Positions 34,661 to 44,327 are shown, counted from the first letter of the stretch. The stretch is 64,000 nt of DNA from Mycolicibacterium lutetiense (GCF_017876775.1 NZ_JAGIOP010000002.1:4030001-4094000), one strand, 5' to 3'. The notes: generated by a model not told the origin, from the letters alone. Made by a program: numbers and translations.

Positions 34661-35446
34661 GTGACCGATACGCCAGAAGCTGGTGCCATCAATTTGGGTT
34701 TGACCGGCAAGGTGGTCCTGGTGACCGGCGGGGTGCGCGGAGTCGGCGCGGGAATCAGCGCGGTTTTCGCCGGTCAGGGCGCCACCGTGGTGACCTGCGC
34801 ACGCCGTCGGGTTGAGGGGCTGCCCTACGAATTCCACAGCTGCGACGTCCGCGATGACGAATCGGTGGCCGCCATGATCGCGGCCATCGTGGCCAAGCAC
34901 GGTCGGCTGGACGTCGTGGTGAATAACGCCGGTGGATCGCCGTACGTCGCAGCCGCCGATGCGTCCGCCAAGTTCAGCACCAAGATCATCGAACTCAACC
35001 TGCTCGGGCCGCTCTCGGTCTCCCAGCACGCGAACGCCGTGATGCAGAAGCAGGAGACCGGCGGTTCGATCGTCAACATCTCCAGCGTCAGCGCACACCG
35101 GCCGACCCCGGGCACCGCCGCCTATGGTGCGGCCAAGGCCGGCATCGACAACCTGACCACCACGTTGGCCGTCGAATGGGCACCCAAGGTGCGGGTGAAC
35201 TCCGTGGTCGTCGGCATGGTCGAGACTGAACAGTCCGAACTGTTCTACGGCGACGCCGAGTCGGTGGCCGCGGTGGCTGCTACTGTCCCGCTCGGCCGGC
35301 TGGCCAAGCCTGCCGATATCGGTTGGGCTGCAGCATTTTTGACGTCGCCGGCCGCCTCTTACATCAGTGGTGCAGCTTTGCAGGTCCATGGCGGTGGCGA
35401 ACCGCCGAACTACCTCGACGCCTCAAGCGCGAACAAAGGCGCGTAG
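34661..35446 (+). CDS. Short-chain dehydrogenase, Rv3549c-like
   Basis: A 261-residue SDR with TGGVRGVGAGIS at the cofactor site, NNAGGSPYVAA and SSVSAHRPTPGTAAYGAAKAG (active-site Ser and YGAAK, quoted in part). GTG at 34661 lies six bases after a -10-like TACGCT with no ribosome-binding site, so the mRNA is probably leaderless. It is divergent from echA20 across a KstR2 box, exactly as Rv3549c is from echA20 in M. tuberculosis, and belongs to the KstR2 regulon there. The precise step is not known. A second SDR follows after 31 bases. Confidence 0.85.
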   Translation: MTDTPEAGAINLGLTGKVVLVTGGVRGVGAGISAVFAGQGATVVTCARRRVEGLPYEFHSCDVRDDESVAAMIAAIVAKHGRLDVVVNNAGGSPYVAAADASAKFSTKIIELNLLGPLSVSQHANAVMQKQETGGSIVNISSVSAHRPTPGTAAYGAAKAGIDNLTTTLAVEWAPKVRVNSVVVGMVETEQSELFYGDAESVAAVAATVPLGRLAKPADIGWAAAFLTSPAASYISGAALQVHGGGEPPNYLDASSANKGA

Positions 35447-35477
35447 CGCCACAATCCAACACGGTAGGAGATTCGTA

Positions 35478-36383
35478 ATGACATTGCTCGACGGCCGCGT
35501 GGTTATCGTGACGGGTGCCGGTGGCGGTATCGGACGTGAGCATGCGCTCGCGTTCGCCGCCGAAGGTGCCCGCGTCGTGGTCAACGACATCGGGGTGGGC
35601 CTGGACGGTTCGGCCGCCGGCGGCGGCAGCGCCGCGCAGAACGTGGTCGACGAGATCGTCGCTGCCGGAGGCGAAGCCGTCACCAGCGGTGCCAACGTCG
35701 CCGACTGGGCGCAGGCCGAGGGCCTCATCCAGACCGCCGTCGATTCCTTCGGCGGCCTCGACGTGCTGGTCAACAACGCCGGCATCGTGCGCGACCGGAT
35801 GTTCGCCAACGCCACCGAAGAGGAATTCGATGCCGTCACCGCCGTGCATCTCAAGGGGCATTTCGCCACCATGAAGCACGCCGCGGCCTACTGGCGCGCA
35901 CAGTCCAAGGCGGGCAACACCGTTGACGCCCGCATCATCAACACCAGCTCCGCCGCGGGCCTGCAGGGCAGCGTCGGCCAGGCCACCTACAGCGCCTCCA
36001 AGGCCGGCATCGCCGCGCTCACGCTGGTGGCTGCCGCCGAGATGGGTCGCTACGGCGTCACCGCGAATGCGATTGCGCCGTCGGCTCGTACCCGGATGAC
36101 CGAGACCGTGTTCGCCGACATGATGGCCACCCAGGACGATGCCTTCGACGCCATGGCTGCGGAGAACATCTCACCGCTGGTGGTGTGGCTGGGCAGCGTC
36201 GAGTCAAAGGGCGTCACCGGCAAGACATTCGAGATCGAGGGCGGCAAGATCCGCGTCGCCGAGGGCTGGGCCCACGGACCGCAGATCGACAAGGGCGCCA
36301 AGTGGGATCCCGCCGAGCTGGGCCCGGTCGTCAACGACCTGCTGGCCAAGGCGCGCACCGCGGTTCCCGTCTACGGCGCGTAG
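35478..36383 (+). CDS. Short-chain dehydrogenase, Rv3548c-like
   Basis: A 301-residue SDR, longer than the 250-residue norm, of the type related to the hydroxyacyl-CoA dehydrogenase part of multifunctional enzyme 2. Motifs: TGAGGGIGREHA, VVNDIGVGLDG (the Asp-containing strand typical of the group), VNNAGIVRDRMF and the active-site TYSASKAGIA. The start at 35478 has GTAGGAG about 8 bases upstream. It is second in a two-gene operon under the KstR2 box at 34632 and ends at a strong terminator. It probably oxidises a 3-hydroxyacyl-CoA in ring C/D or side-chain breakdown (inference). Confidence 0.85.
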   Translation: MTLLDGRVVIVTGAGGGIGREHALAFAAEGARVVVNDIGVGLDGSAAGGGSAAQNVVDEIVAAGGEAVTSGANVADWAQAEGLIQTAVDSFGGLDVLVNNAGIVRDRMFANATEEEFDAVTAVHLKGHFATMKHAAAYWRAQSKAGNTVDARIINTSSAAGLQGSVGQATYSASKAGIAALTLVAAAEMGRYGVTANAIAPSARTRMTETVFADMMATQDDAFDAMAAENISPLVVWLGSVESKGVTGKTFEIEGGKIRVAEGWAHGPQIDKGAKWDPAELGPVVNDLLAKARTAVPVYGA

Positions 36384-36430
36384 GTACTTCCGACGAACAG
36401 TCCCCCGCAAGCGGGTGGAACCCCCAGCGT

Positions 36431-36462
36431 AGGCCCCCGAAATCCGTTGATTTCGGGGGCCT
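36431..36462. terminator. Bidirectional terminator after the SDR pair
   Basis: A perfect 14-bp stem (36431-36444 and 36449-36462) with a CGTT loop and a CCCCCGAAAT core is followed by TTTGCGTCTGC. It sits between the SDR operon and the convergent phosphatase gene. The trailing GTCTGC is the complement of the GCAGAC edge seen at the other terminators. Confidence 0.85.
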
Positions 36463-36490
36463 TTGCGTCTGCTTGCGCAGCGTAGTGGGG

Positions 36491-37966
36491 TTAGGCGGCG
36501 TCCTTGCTGCCGGTATCCTTGTTGTCAGCGGCGCCCGTGTCGGCCTTGGCCTTGCCGGTTTGGCCGGTGGCCTTCTTGACGGCATCGCCGATTTTCTTGA
36601 TCGACGCCGACACCTGGTCCTGGGTGTCCTCGACCGCGGTCTTGACCCGTTCGCCGTTTCGGGTGAGCGACTTCGTCACCCCCGGCAGAGCCTTGTTGCC
36701 GTCCGACAGATCAGTCGCGCCACGGGGCTTGACGATGCGGTCGAGCGCCTCCTCGGCCTTCGCCCGCACCGGGCTGCCGACCGACGCAGCGGCTTCCGGT
36801 TCCTTGGCGGCTGAAACCTTTTCGTCCGATCCCGCAGGTGCGGACGCCGGAGATGACTCCGGTGCCGACGCCTTCGGTGCCGACGCGAGACGATGCGAGA
36901 CCACGTTGGTGTCAACCGCGGTCTTCATGTTCTCCACCTCGGTGGACACCTTCTCCTGCAGTTGGTCGGTGGCGGTCTGCGCCGGGGGAAGGACCCGCTT
37001 GATGATCTGTGCGCTGATCGCCCGGTTGAACTTGGTCACCGAGAAGGATGCGTCGGCCACGCTGTGGCTGATCGCGGTCGCGATCTTCGTGATGTCGCCG
37101 GTCTGGAAGGCCGCTTTGACCTGATCAGCGGCGGCAGTCAACTGGCGGGACAACGTTCGAAGTTGAAGGCCCATCTCGTGCCCGAAGGTCGGTTCAGGGC
37201 TGAACTGCTGGCCGTTCCAGTTCACCAGGGTCCAGCCGTCTTCGTTGTTGCCCTCGATGACCACGTAATCGGTGTTGTCCAACTGAGCTGACTGCAGCAG
37301 TTGGAGCTTCTCCATCACGGTGAGGTTGTTCACGTTCATCATCGTCCAGAACATGATGGTTCCGCCGTGCGAGAACACCACAGCGTTGCGATCGCCGTTG
37401 TCATAGATGGTCTGCAGCGCACCGTCGACCCTGGCGTCGAACGAGTATCCGTTCTCGGTGGTGCCCGGCATGAACGTGCCCTTGTTGAACATCGACTCGG
37501 GGATCTGGGGGATGACGCCCGGGAACGTCCACCCGATCGGATACAGGCCGTACCCGCCCTGGGCGCCAGACTCCGGCGTTCCCTCGAAGACGCCGGCCGG
37601 GATCTCCTGGATGCCGTCGATCACCTGGATCGGCATGCCCAGGTACTGCGACATGGGCGCCGCGGTCAGCTGGGTCCGCACCATCGTCGACGCGTAGATG
37701 CCGTCGTAGTTGTTGTCGCCCAGCTTGGCGGCGATGTCACGTGCCTGCTGCTGCCCCTTCTCGGTGAGCACCGGACCGGGTGTCGACGTGTCGATATTCC
37801 CGGAGGCATTGCCCGCCGACTCGCCGTGACGGATGAACGTCACGCGCATGGTCTCTGCAGCATGGGCGACGGGCATCGCCAGGAAAAATGCAAGGAATGC
37901 CAGGGCGACACCCCCTAGAAGACTTCGAATCCGTGACGCCGGCGCGTCACCTCTACGGCGGTTCAT
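36491..37966 (-). CDS. Secreted histidine-phosphatase-superfamily protein with long C-terminal tail (copy 1)
   Basis: A 491-residue protein. A signal peptide is clear: Arg-rich start, then LLGGVALAFLAFFLAMP and AHA-like cleavage site. The phosphatase core (about residues 35-280) begins VTFIRHGESAGNASG, the RHG motif with the phosphorylated His, and has the second catalytic His in VFSHGGTIMFW. The last 200 residues are Ala/Lys/Val-rich and helical-looking, with SDGNKALPG, and resemble the tail of the neighbouring paralogue. ATG 37966 is chosen because GGAGGAAG lies just upstream; an ATG at 37999 has no such site. The substrate is unknown. The gene sits in the steroid cluster but has no known steroid function. 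Confidence 0.85.
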   Translation of the reverse strand: MNRRRGDAPASRIRSLLGGVALAFLAFFLAMPVAHAAETMRVTFIRHGESAGNASGNIDTSTPGPVLTEKGQQQARDIAAKLGDNNYDGIYASTMVRTQLTAAPMSQYLGMPIQVIDGIQEIPAGVFEGTPESGAQGGYGLYPIGWTFPGVIPQIPESMFNKGTFMPGTTENGYSFDARVDGALQTIYDNGDRNAVVFSHGGTIMFWTMMNVNNLTVMEKLQLLQSAQLDNTDYVVIEGNNEDGWTLVNWNGQQFSPEPTFGHEMGLQLRTLSRQLTAAADQVKAAFQTGDITKIATAISHSVADASFSVTKFNRAISAQIIKRVLPPAQTATDQLQEKVSTEVENMKTAVDTNVVSHRLASAPKASAPESSPASAPAGSDEKVSAAKEPEAAASVGSPVRAKAEEALDRIVKPRGATDLSDGNKALPGVTKSLTRNGERVKTAVEDTQDQVSASIKKIGDAVKKATGQTGKAKADTGAADNKDTGSKDAA

Positions 37967-38152
37967 GTGCTTCCTCCCTCGTGGCTGTACAGATTTCACC
38001 TGACCTGCCGGTGACGGTTCGCTGGCCGGCCAGATGAATTGTCTGATCGTTCGCTGTCAGGGCGAGCATTTATCCCAATGTGCGGGAAGGAATTTGACAA
38101 GATTTTTGGCTCTGCTACCCCCTCTGTTCTGGGGCGGAGCAGATACGGCTCA

Positions 38153-38180
38153 GTCCCCCTCCTCGGGCGAGGAGGGGGAC
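38153..38180. terminator. GC-rich hairpin between the two phosphatase genes
   Basis: A perfect 12-bp stem (arms GTCCCCCTCCTC at 38153-38164 and its complement at 38169-38180, loop GGGC) lies 37 bases after the stop of the upstream phosphatase gene, which reads leftwards. No T-run follows, so it could be a terminator or an mRNA-stabilising structure. A second small palindrome ACCGAC-N3-GTCGGT (38179-38193) abuts it. Confidence 0.6.
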
Positions 38181-38216
38181 CGACCCGGTCGGTATTACAT
38201 TGCGCTACTGCCTATT

Positions 38217-39644
38217 TCACGCGGCGTCCTTGGTCTTCTGCTTGGGCTTGCTGTCGTCGGACTTGTCAGCCTTGCCGGTCTTGACGGCACTGGTGAGCTT
38301 TTTGACGGTCTCGCGGGCCTGCCGGGCAGAGGACTCGACCTCGCCGCGCACGTCGTCCGTGGCCCGGTTGACCCGGTCGCGAACCGCGGAGACCGCCTTA
38401 CCCGGCTCTGCCTTGTTGCCGTCGGTCAACTTGGTTGCACCGTTGGTGGCACGGACGGTGGGGGTCGTGGGCTTGACCGATTCGGTGACCTTCTTGACCT
38501 CCGTGGTGGCGCCCTCGGTGACATTCTCGACGGCGGTCTTGGCGCCCTCGGCGAGGTCGCCCACCGCCGGGTTGTCATTGTCCGCGGCGACGTTGAGGGT
38601 GCTGACCTTCGACACCTGCGACGTCGACTGGCCGATCGAGCCGGGGATGCCGGTGATGGCGTTGACGGTGTCGGTCACCGAGTCCTTGACGAATTTGACC
38701 CCGGCCTGGGCGACGTCCTGGACGCCCTGCGCACCCGTGGTGACGATGCCCTGCGCATCCAGCGAGAGAACCGGAATGCGCATGTTGTAGACCGCCTTCT
38801 GCGGCGCCACGATCAGGTCGCGCACATTGACGAACATCTGTGTCGGGTAGTTGGCCGCGCCGACTTCTTCGCCGGCCCATTCCTTGAGGGTCCAGCTGCC
38901 GTCGTCGTTCTTCTCCACGACCACCGTGTCGGTGTTGTTCAACGGATGCTGCACGATCAACATCAGGTTCGGGTTGTCGACGTTCATCATCGTCCACATC
39001 ATGATCGTCGCGCCGTGCGAGAACACCGCGGCGTCGATCTTGCCGTCGCCATTGGTGTCTTCGGTATCCGACTCGACCTGAGTGAGGGCATTCGTCACGC
39101 GCTCGTTGAACTCCAGGCCGGTCTCGCCGCCGGGGACCGGGATGAATTGCAGGCCCATTGTCCACGCCAGGGGAGCGAGGATGTAGCCGATGCGGCCGAT
39201 CCCTTCACTTTCGGGCAGGCCCTCGAAGATGCCGGCACTGATCTCCTGCACACCGGAGTTCTGCTGCGGGTGGTCCGGGTCGAACGCGCCCAGGATCGTG
39301 ACGTTCAGTCCGCTCTTGTCGGCGAACGGCTTGGCGGTCTCCTGGGTGCGAATCATGGTCGAGGCGTAGAGCGCGTCGAACGCGTCGGCGGTCTGGCCAT
39401 TGGCCCAGGCCTGCGCCTGCTCCTCGCCGGTCGCGCCGCCGTTCTGGTTCACCTGATCGTTGGTGAGATGAGGCCCCGGGGTGTTGGTGTCGATGTAGCC
39501 GGAGGCGTTGCCCTGCGACTCGGCGTGCCGGATGAACGTCACGGTCATCGCCGCGGCGGGCAGGGTCGCGGCGGCGAACAGAGAACATGCCGTCAGGGTT
39601 GTTGCGGCGGCACCGGCGGCCCGGCGTCGAGTGGGTCGTTGCAT
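38217..39644 (-). CDS. Secreted histidine-phosphatase-superfamily protein with long C-terminal tail (copy 2)
   Basis: A 475-residue paralogue of the adjacent gene. Its signal peptide is AAGAAATTLTACSLFAAATL with an AAA cleavage region. The core begins VTFIRHAESQGNASGYID, where the usual RHG is RHA; the first His and the Arg are kept. The second His is in VFSHGATIMMW. The tail from about residue 330 is Thr/Val/Lys-rich, shares LTDGNKAEPG with copy 1 and ends KTKDAA. Start ATG 39644 has GGAG a few bases upstream. The two copies are in tandem, separated by about 250 bases with a hairpin, so each may have its own promoter. The function is unknown. Confidence 0.85.
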   Translation of the reverse strand: MQRPTRRRAAGAAATTLTACSLFAAATLPAAAMTVTFIRHAESQGNASGYIDTNTPGPHLTNDQVNQNGGATGEEQAQAWANGQTADAFDALYASTMIRTQETAKPFADKSGLNVTILGAFDPDHPQQNSGVQEISAGIFEGLPESEGIGRIGYILAPLAWTMGLQFIPVPGGETGLEFNERVTNALTQVESDTEDTNGDGKIDAAVFSHGATIMMWTMMNVDNPNLMLIVQHPLNNTDTVVVEKNDDGSWTLKEWAGEEVGAANYPTQMFVNVRDLIVAPQKAVYNMRIPVLSLDAQGIVTTGAQGVQDVAQAGVKFVKDSVTDTVNAITGIPGSIGQSTSQVSKVSTLNVAADNDNPAVGDLAEGAKTAVENVTEGATTEVKKVTESVKPTTPTVRATNGATKLTDGNKAEPGKAVSAVRDRVNRATDDVRGEVESSARQARETVKKLTSAVKTGKADKSDDSKPKQKTKDAA

Positions 39645-39777
39645 TGGTTCTCCGTCGATTCACGAATGTGTGGGCTGCCGCTCACCTAGCGTTCACTGTG
39701 TGTGCGCTCACAGAACATAAATCAGAATCTGTTCACTCGTCAATTCTGCTACGCGGAGTTGCGTAATGTCCGCACAA

Positions 39778-39816
39778 CAGACAGCGCCCCCGGACAATGT
39801 CCGGGGGCGCTGTCTG
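39778..39816. terminator. Terminator of the fadA5-ddn operon
   Basis: A perfect 18-bp stem (39778-39795 and 39799-39816) with a three-base loop. The outer stem is CAGACAGCG and the inner CCCCCGGAC. It lies just after ddn, which reads leftwards, and before the promoter region of the phosphatase gene. Confidence 0.88.
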
Positions 39817-39830
39817 CGGTCAGGGGGCGG

Positions 39831-40310
39831 TCAGACCGGGTCGCAGATCACGATCGGGATCTTGCGGTCGGTGTAGGACCGGTAATTCACGAAGTCGGCA
39901 TACATGGCGTCGAGCCTGGGCCAGTACACGTCGCGCTCGGCGTCGGTGGCCTCGCGCGCGGTGAGTTCCAGCGTCGCGTGCTTGGTCTGGAACTTCACCT
40001 TGGGGTTGGTCACCAGGTTCAGGTACCACATCGGATTGGTGGCCCGACCGCCCTGCGAGGCGACCAGCACGATGCGCTGGTCCTCCTGCAGGAACAACAG
40101 CGGGCTGTCACGCTCCTCGCCCGACTTGCGCCCGATCGTGGTCAGGATGCCGACCTCGGCGCCACGCAGGAATTTGTCGCCGAACCGCCCGCCCGTCTTC
40201 TTGAAGATCCAGGTCTGGGCGCGCGACATCCACTTGATGGCGGTGCCGGTCGATTTCGCGTTGAGCCGTTCGACCTGTTTGGGGTTCAGCGGGCGAGGGG
40301 TGTTGGCCAT
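39831..40310 (-). CDS. ddn: Deazaflavin (F420)-dependent nitroreductase-family protein
   Basis: A 159-residue protein of the Ddn family, which uses reduced F420. Typical are GRFGDKFLRGAEVGILTTIGRKSG, seen here as the TTIGRKSGEERDSPLLFL core, then VLVASQGGRATNPMWYLNL and the Tyr-containing C-terminal part DAMYADFVNYRSYTDRKIP. The M. tuberculosis orthologue reduces quinones and activates the nitroimidazole pretomanid. It lies 9 bases after the NTF2-like gene and downstream of fadA5, the same neighbourhood as Rv3546-Rv3547. It is probably co-transcribed from the KstR box at 41856, which links an F420 enzyme to cholesterol growth (inference). Confidence 0.88.
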   Translation of the reverse strand: MANTPRPLNPKQVERLNAKSTGTAIKWMSRAQTWIFKKTGGRFGDKFLRGAEVGILTTIGRKSGEERDSPLLFLQEDQRIVLVASQGGRATNPMWYLNLVTNPKVKFQTKHATLELTAREATDAERDVYWPRLDAMYADFVNYRSYTDRKIPIVICDPV

Positions 40311-40319
40311 GCGGGGACC

Positions 40320-40693
40320 TTAGCGGCTGAGGAACGGGGTCAGGGAGGCGCGGATGTGATGGATCTTTCCGTCCGATGCGGCGATCAGGAAGGTCTCGTC
40401 GACGTGCGAGCACACCCGCCATCCGAACAGCCGCGGCTTGGTCAGTACGTCGAACTTGGCCCGGATGTTGTCACCGTCGACGGTGAACTCCGGGTCGGTC
40501 GTCTTCTCGATCAACTTGAACTGCGGGCCGTTGTTCAGGCTGCGACGCAGGTGGTCCCCGGAGCGGCCGGTCTTCAGGCCCATCTCGATGCGGATGCAGT
40601 CCGGGGTGAACGGCACGTTGTCGCCCCGGTGCGTGGAAAGCGCATCGATGTAGGACTGTGCGGCGGCGATGCGCTCGGCCTCACTGAAAGCCA

Positions 40694-40694
<1 letters not shown>
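40320..40694 (-). CDS. Small NTF2-like/SnoaL-like protein
   Basis: A 124-residue protein that fits the cone-shaped NTF2-like fold: an N-terminal helix (SEAERIAAAQSYIDALS), a middle segment with HRGDNVPFTPDCIRIEMG and alternating strands toward the end (IRAKFDVLT, ETFLIAASDGKIHHIRA). Proteins of this fold include steroid isomerases and dehydratases, but no catalytic set can be claimed here. GTG at 40694 overlaps the TAG of fadA5 by one base (TAGTG), so it is translationally coupled to the thiolase, and ddn follows after 9 bases. The longer frame upstream runs antisense through fadA5 and is not real. The role is unknown; the context suggests the steroid side chain. Confidence 0.75.
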
Positions 40695-41854
<1,160 letters not shown>

Positions 41855-41855
41855 C

Positions 41856-41869
41856 TAGAACACGTTTCA
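41856..41869. promoter_or_regulatory. KstR operator upstream of fadA5
   Basis: TAGAACACGTTTCA matches the published KstR consensus TnnAACnnGTTnnA at all fixed positions. Its near edge is 10 bases from the fadA5 start codon and overlaps the likely -10 region, as expected for repression of the divergent fadA5/cyp125 pair. Confidence 0.85.
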
Positions 41870-41944
41870 TTACTCTGACAAGCGCGGATATAACACTGCC
41901 TTTGATCTGCGGTCAAGCCGTGTTTCAATGGTCTCAATCGGTAC

Positions 41945-41958
41945 TAGACCACGTTGTA
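41945..41958. promoter_or_regulatory. Near-match KstR box on the cyp125 side
   Basis: TAGACCACGTTGTA differs from TnnAACnnGTTnnA by one base (ACC for AAC). It lies 53 bases before the cyp125 start, where a second KstR dimer could control cyp125 separately. Support is by similarity and position only. Confidence 0.5.
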
Positions 41959-42011
41959 TCAAGCACTGCTTGCCACGCGCGCAGGGTGCTGCAGACACTA
42001 GGAGTAGACAC

Positions 42012-43286
42012 ATGGGCTGCCCGAACATCCCCAAGGAATTCGACTTCCTCGATTCCGAACTCAACCTCAAGGGCCTGCCGGTCAAAGAGCTTGCCGAGCT
42101 CCGTAAGGCTGAGCCGGTTCGCTGGGTCGACGTCCCCGGTGGCACCGGAGGCTTCGGCGACAAGGGTTACTGGTTGGTCACCCGGCACGAGGACGTCAAG
42201 GACGTCTCGCTGCGCAGCGAGGTGTTCTCCAGCGCGATGAACGGCGCGATCCCGGTCTGGCCGCAGGAGATGCCCCGCGAGGCCGTCGACGTGCAAAGCG
42301 CCGTGCTGCTCAACATGGACGCCCCCCACCACACCCGGCTGCGCAAGATTATCTCCCGTGGCTTCACCCCGCGTGCGCTCTCGCGGCTTGAGGACGAACT
42401 GAACAACCGCGCGCAGCAGATCGCCAAGAACGCCGCGGCCTCCAACACCGGCGACTTCGTCGAGCAGGTGTCCTGCGAGCTGCCGCTGCAGGCCATCGCC
42501 GAGCTGCTCGGCGTGCCCCAAGACGATCGTGACAAGCTGTTCCGCTGGTCCAACGAAATGACCGCCGGTGACGACCCCGAGTACGCCGACATCGACCCGG
42601 CCGCGTCCTCGTTCGAGGTCATCACCTATGCCATGAAGATGGCAGAGGAGCGTGGCAAGAACCCGACCGACGACATCGTCACCAAGCTGATCCAGGCCGA
42701 TATCGACGGTGAGAAGCTCAGCGACGACGAGTTCGGCTTCTTCGTCATCATGCTGGCCGTCGCGGGTAACGAGACCAGCCGTAACTCGATCACCCACGGC
42801 ATGATCGCGTTCTCGCAGCACCCCGAGCAGTGGGAGCTGTTCAAGAAGGAGCGGCCCAAGACCGCGGTGGACGAGATCATTCGTTGGGCCACGCCGGTGT
42901 CGGCCTTCCAGCGCACCGCCAGCGAGGACACCGAGATTGCCGGTGTGAAGATCAAGGCCGGCGAGCGAGTGGTGATGTCCTACCGCTCGGCGAACTTCGA
43001 CGAGAACGTGTTCGACGATCCGTTCTCCTTCAATATCCTTCGCGATCCCAACCCGCATGTCGGCTTCGGCGGCACCGGGGCGCACTACTGCATCGGCGCC
43101 AACCTGGCTCGCCTGACGATCAACCTGATCTTCAACGCGGTGGCCGATCACATGCCCGATCTCAAGCCGATCGGGGATCCCGAGCGGTTGAAGTCGGGTT
43201 GGCTCAACGGAATCAAGCACTGGCCGGTGGACTTCACGGGCGAATGCCCGGTTGCACACGCCGGCGAGCCGGCAAATCAGGCCTAA
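42012..43286 (+). CDS. cyp125: Cytochrome P450 125, steroid C26/C27 monooxygenase
   Basis: A 424-residue P450 that begins side-chain breakdown by oxidising the terminal carbon of cholesterol. The haem Cys is in FGGTGAHYCIGANLARL (near residue 355), the I-helix oxygen motif in AGNETSRNS (near 255), and the helix C region has LNMDAPHHTRLRKIISRGF, nearly as in the M. tuberculosis enzyme (quoted only in part). ATG 42012 has AGGAG about 10 bases upstream; earlier starts in the frame would lie in the promoter. It heads the plus-strand operon cyp125-fadE28-fadE29-chsH2-chsH1-ltp2. Confidence 0.92.
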   Translation: MGCPNIPKEFDFLDSELNLKGLPVKELAELRKAEPVRWVDVPGGTGGFGDKGYWLVTRHEDVKDVSLRSEVFSSAMNGAIPVWPQEMPREAVDVQSAVLLNMDAPHHTRLRKIISRGFTPRALSRLEDELNNRAQQIAKNAAASNTGDFVEQVSCELPLQAIAELLGVPQDDRDKLFRWSNEMTAGDDPEYADIDPAASSFEVITYAMKMAEERGKNPTDDIVTKLIQADIDGEKLSDDEFGFFVIMLAVAGNETSRNSITHGMIAFSQHPEQWELFKKERPKTAVDEIIRWATPVSAFQRTASEDTEIAGVKIKAGERVVMSYRSANFDENVFDDPFSFNILRDPNPHVGFGGTGAHYCIGANLARLTINLIFNAVADHMPDLKPIGDPERLKSGWLNGIKHWPVDFTGECPVAHAGEPANQA

Positions 43287-43322
43287 GCTCGCTGATCACC
43301 TAACGAATCAAGGAGGATTCGG

Positions 43323-44327
43323 GTGGATTTCACACCGAACCCGGAGCAGCAGGCCGTCGCCGACGTGGTGACGTCTGTTCTGGAGCGTGACAACACTTGG
43401 GACGCACTGGTTTCCGGTGGGGTCGCGGCACTGGGAGTGCCCGAACGACTCGGCGGTGACGGTCTGGGCCTGCCCGAGCTGTCCACCGCGCTGACCGAGA
43501 TCGGCCGGCACGGCACGACCGGCCCGGCGCTTGCCACTGTGGGCCTCGGTCTGGTGTCGCTGCTCGACCTGGCTTCTGACGCCCAGCAGGACCGGTACCT
43601 GTCCGGCGTCGCCGCGGGTGCGGTGCTCTCGGCGGCACTCAACGAGCCGGGGCAGTCTCTCCCGGAGCAGCCCGCAGTCAACTACGCCGACGGCAAGCTC
43701 AACGGCACCAAGATCGGCGTGCCCTACGCCGAGGCCGCGCAGTGGTTGGTGGTGACCGCCGACAACGCGGTGGTGGTGGTCTCGCCTGCAGCCGACGGTG
43801 TGACCGTCACCAAGACTCCGACCTCCAACGCTTCCGATGAGTACGCGGTCACGTTTGCCGACGTCACGGTCGACGCCGCCGATGTGCTCGACGGCGCGAC
43901 GGCGCACCGCGTCAACCAGCTGGCGCTGGCCGCCACCGGGGCCTTCGCCGCCGGCCTGGTGGCCGGAGCGCTGCGGCTGACCGCCGACTATGTGGCCACC
44001 CGTGAGCAGTTCGGCCGTCCGCTCTCGACCTTCCAGACGGTGGCCGCACAGCTGTCCGAGGTCTACATCGCTTCGCGGACAATCTCTTTGCTGTCCAATT
44101 CGGCTCTGTGGCGTCTGTCGGAGGACCTTGACGCCGACGAGGATCTGAGCATCCTGGGCTACTGGCTCACCTCGCAGGCCGCGCCGGCCATGCGGCTCTG
44201 CCATCACCTGCACGGCGGTATGGGTATGGACATCACCTACCCGATGGACCGCTACTACTCCTCGATCAAGGATCTGACCCGGTTGCTGGGCGGTCCGTCG
44301 CATCGCCTCGATTTGGTGGGAGCGTAA
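43323..44327 (+). CDS. fadE28: Acyl-CoA dehydrogenase subunit FadE28 (ChsE2/ChsE1 pair)
   Basis: A 334-residue partner subunit of the alpha2-beta2 dehydrogenase ChsE1-ChsE2, which desaturates the three-carbon side chain of the steroid CoA ester. Visible are TREQFGRPLSTFQTVAAQLSEVY, recognised by EQFGRPLSTFQ, and the C-terminal HLHGGMGMDITYPM. GTG 43323 is preceded by AAGGAGG at the ideal distance. The TAA stop overlaps the ATG of fadE29 by one base. Its shorter length than FadE29 agrees with one FAD site being formed between the two proteins. Confidence 0.9.
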   Translation: MDFTPNPEQQAVADVVTSVLERDNTWDALVSGGVAALGVPERLGGDGLGLPELSTALTEIGRHGTTGPALATVGLGLVSLLDLASDAQQDRYLSGVAAGAVLSAALNEPGQSLPEQPAVNYADGKLNGTKIGVPYAEAAQWLVVTADNAVVVVSPAADGVTVTKTPTSNASDEYAVTFADVTVDAADVLDGATAHRVNQLALAATGAFAAGLVAGALRLTADYVATREQFGRPLSTFQTVAAQLSEVYIASRTISLLSNSALWRLSEDLDADEDLSILGYWLTSQAAPAMRLCHHLHGGMGMDITYPMDRYYSSIKDLTRLLGGPSHRLDLVGA

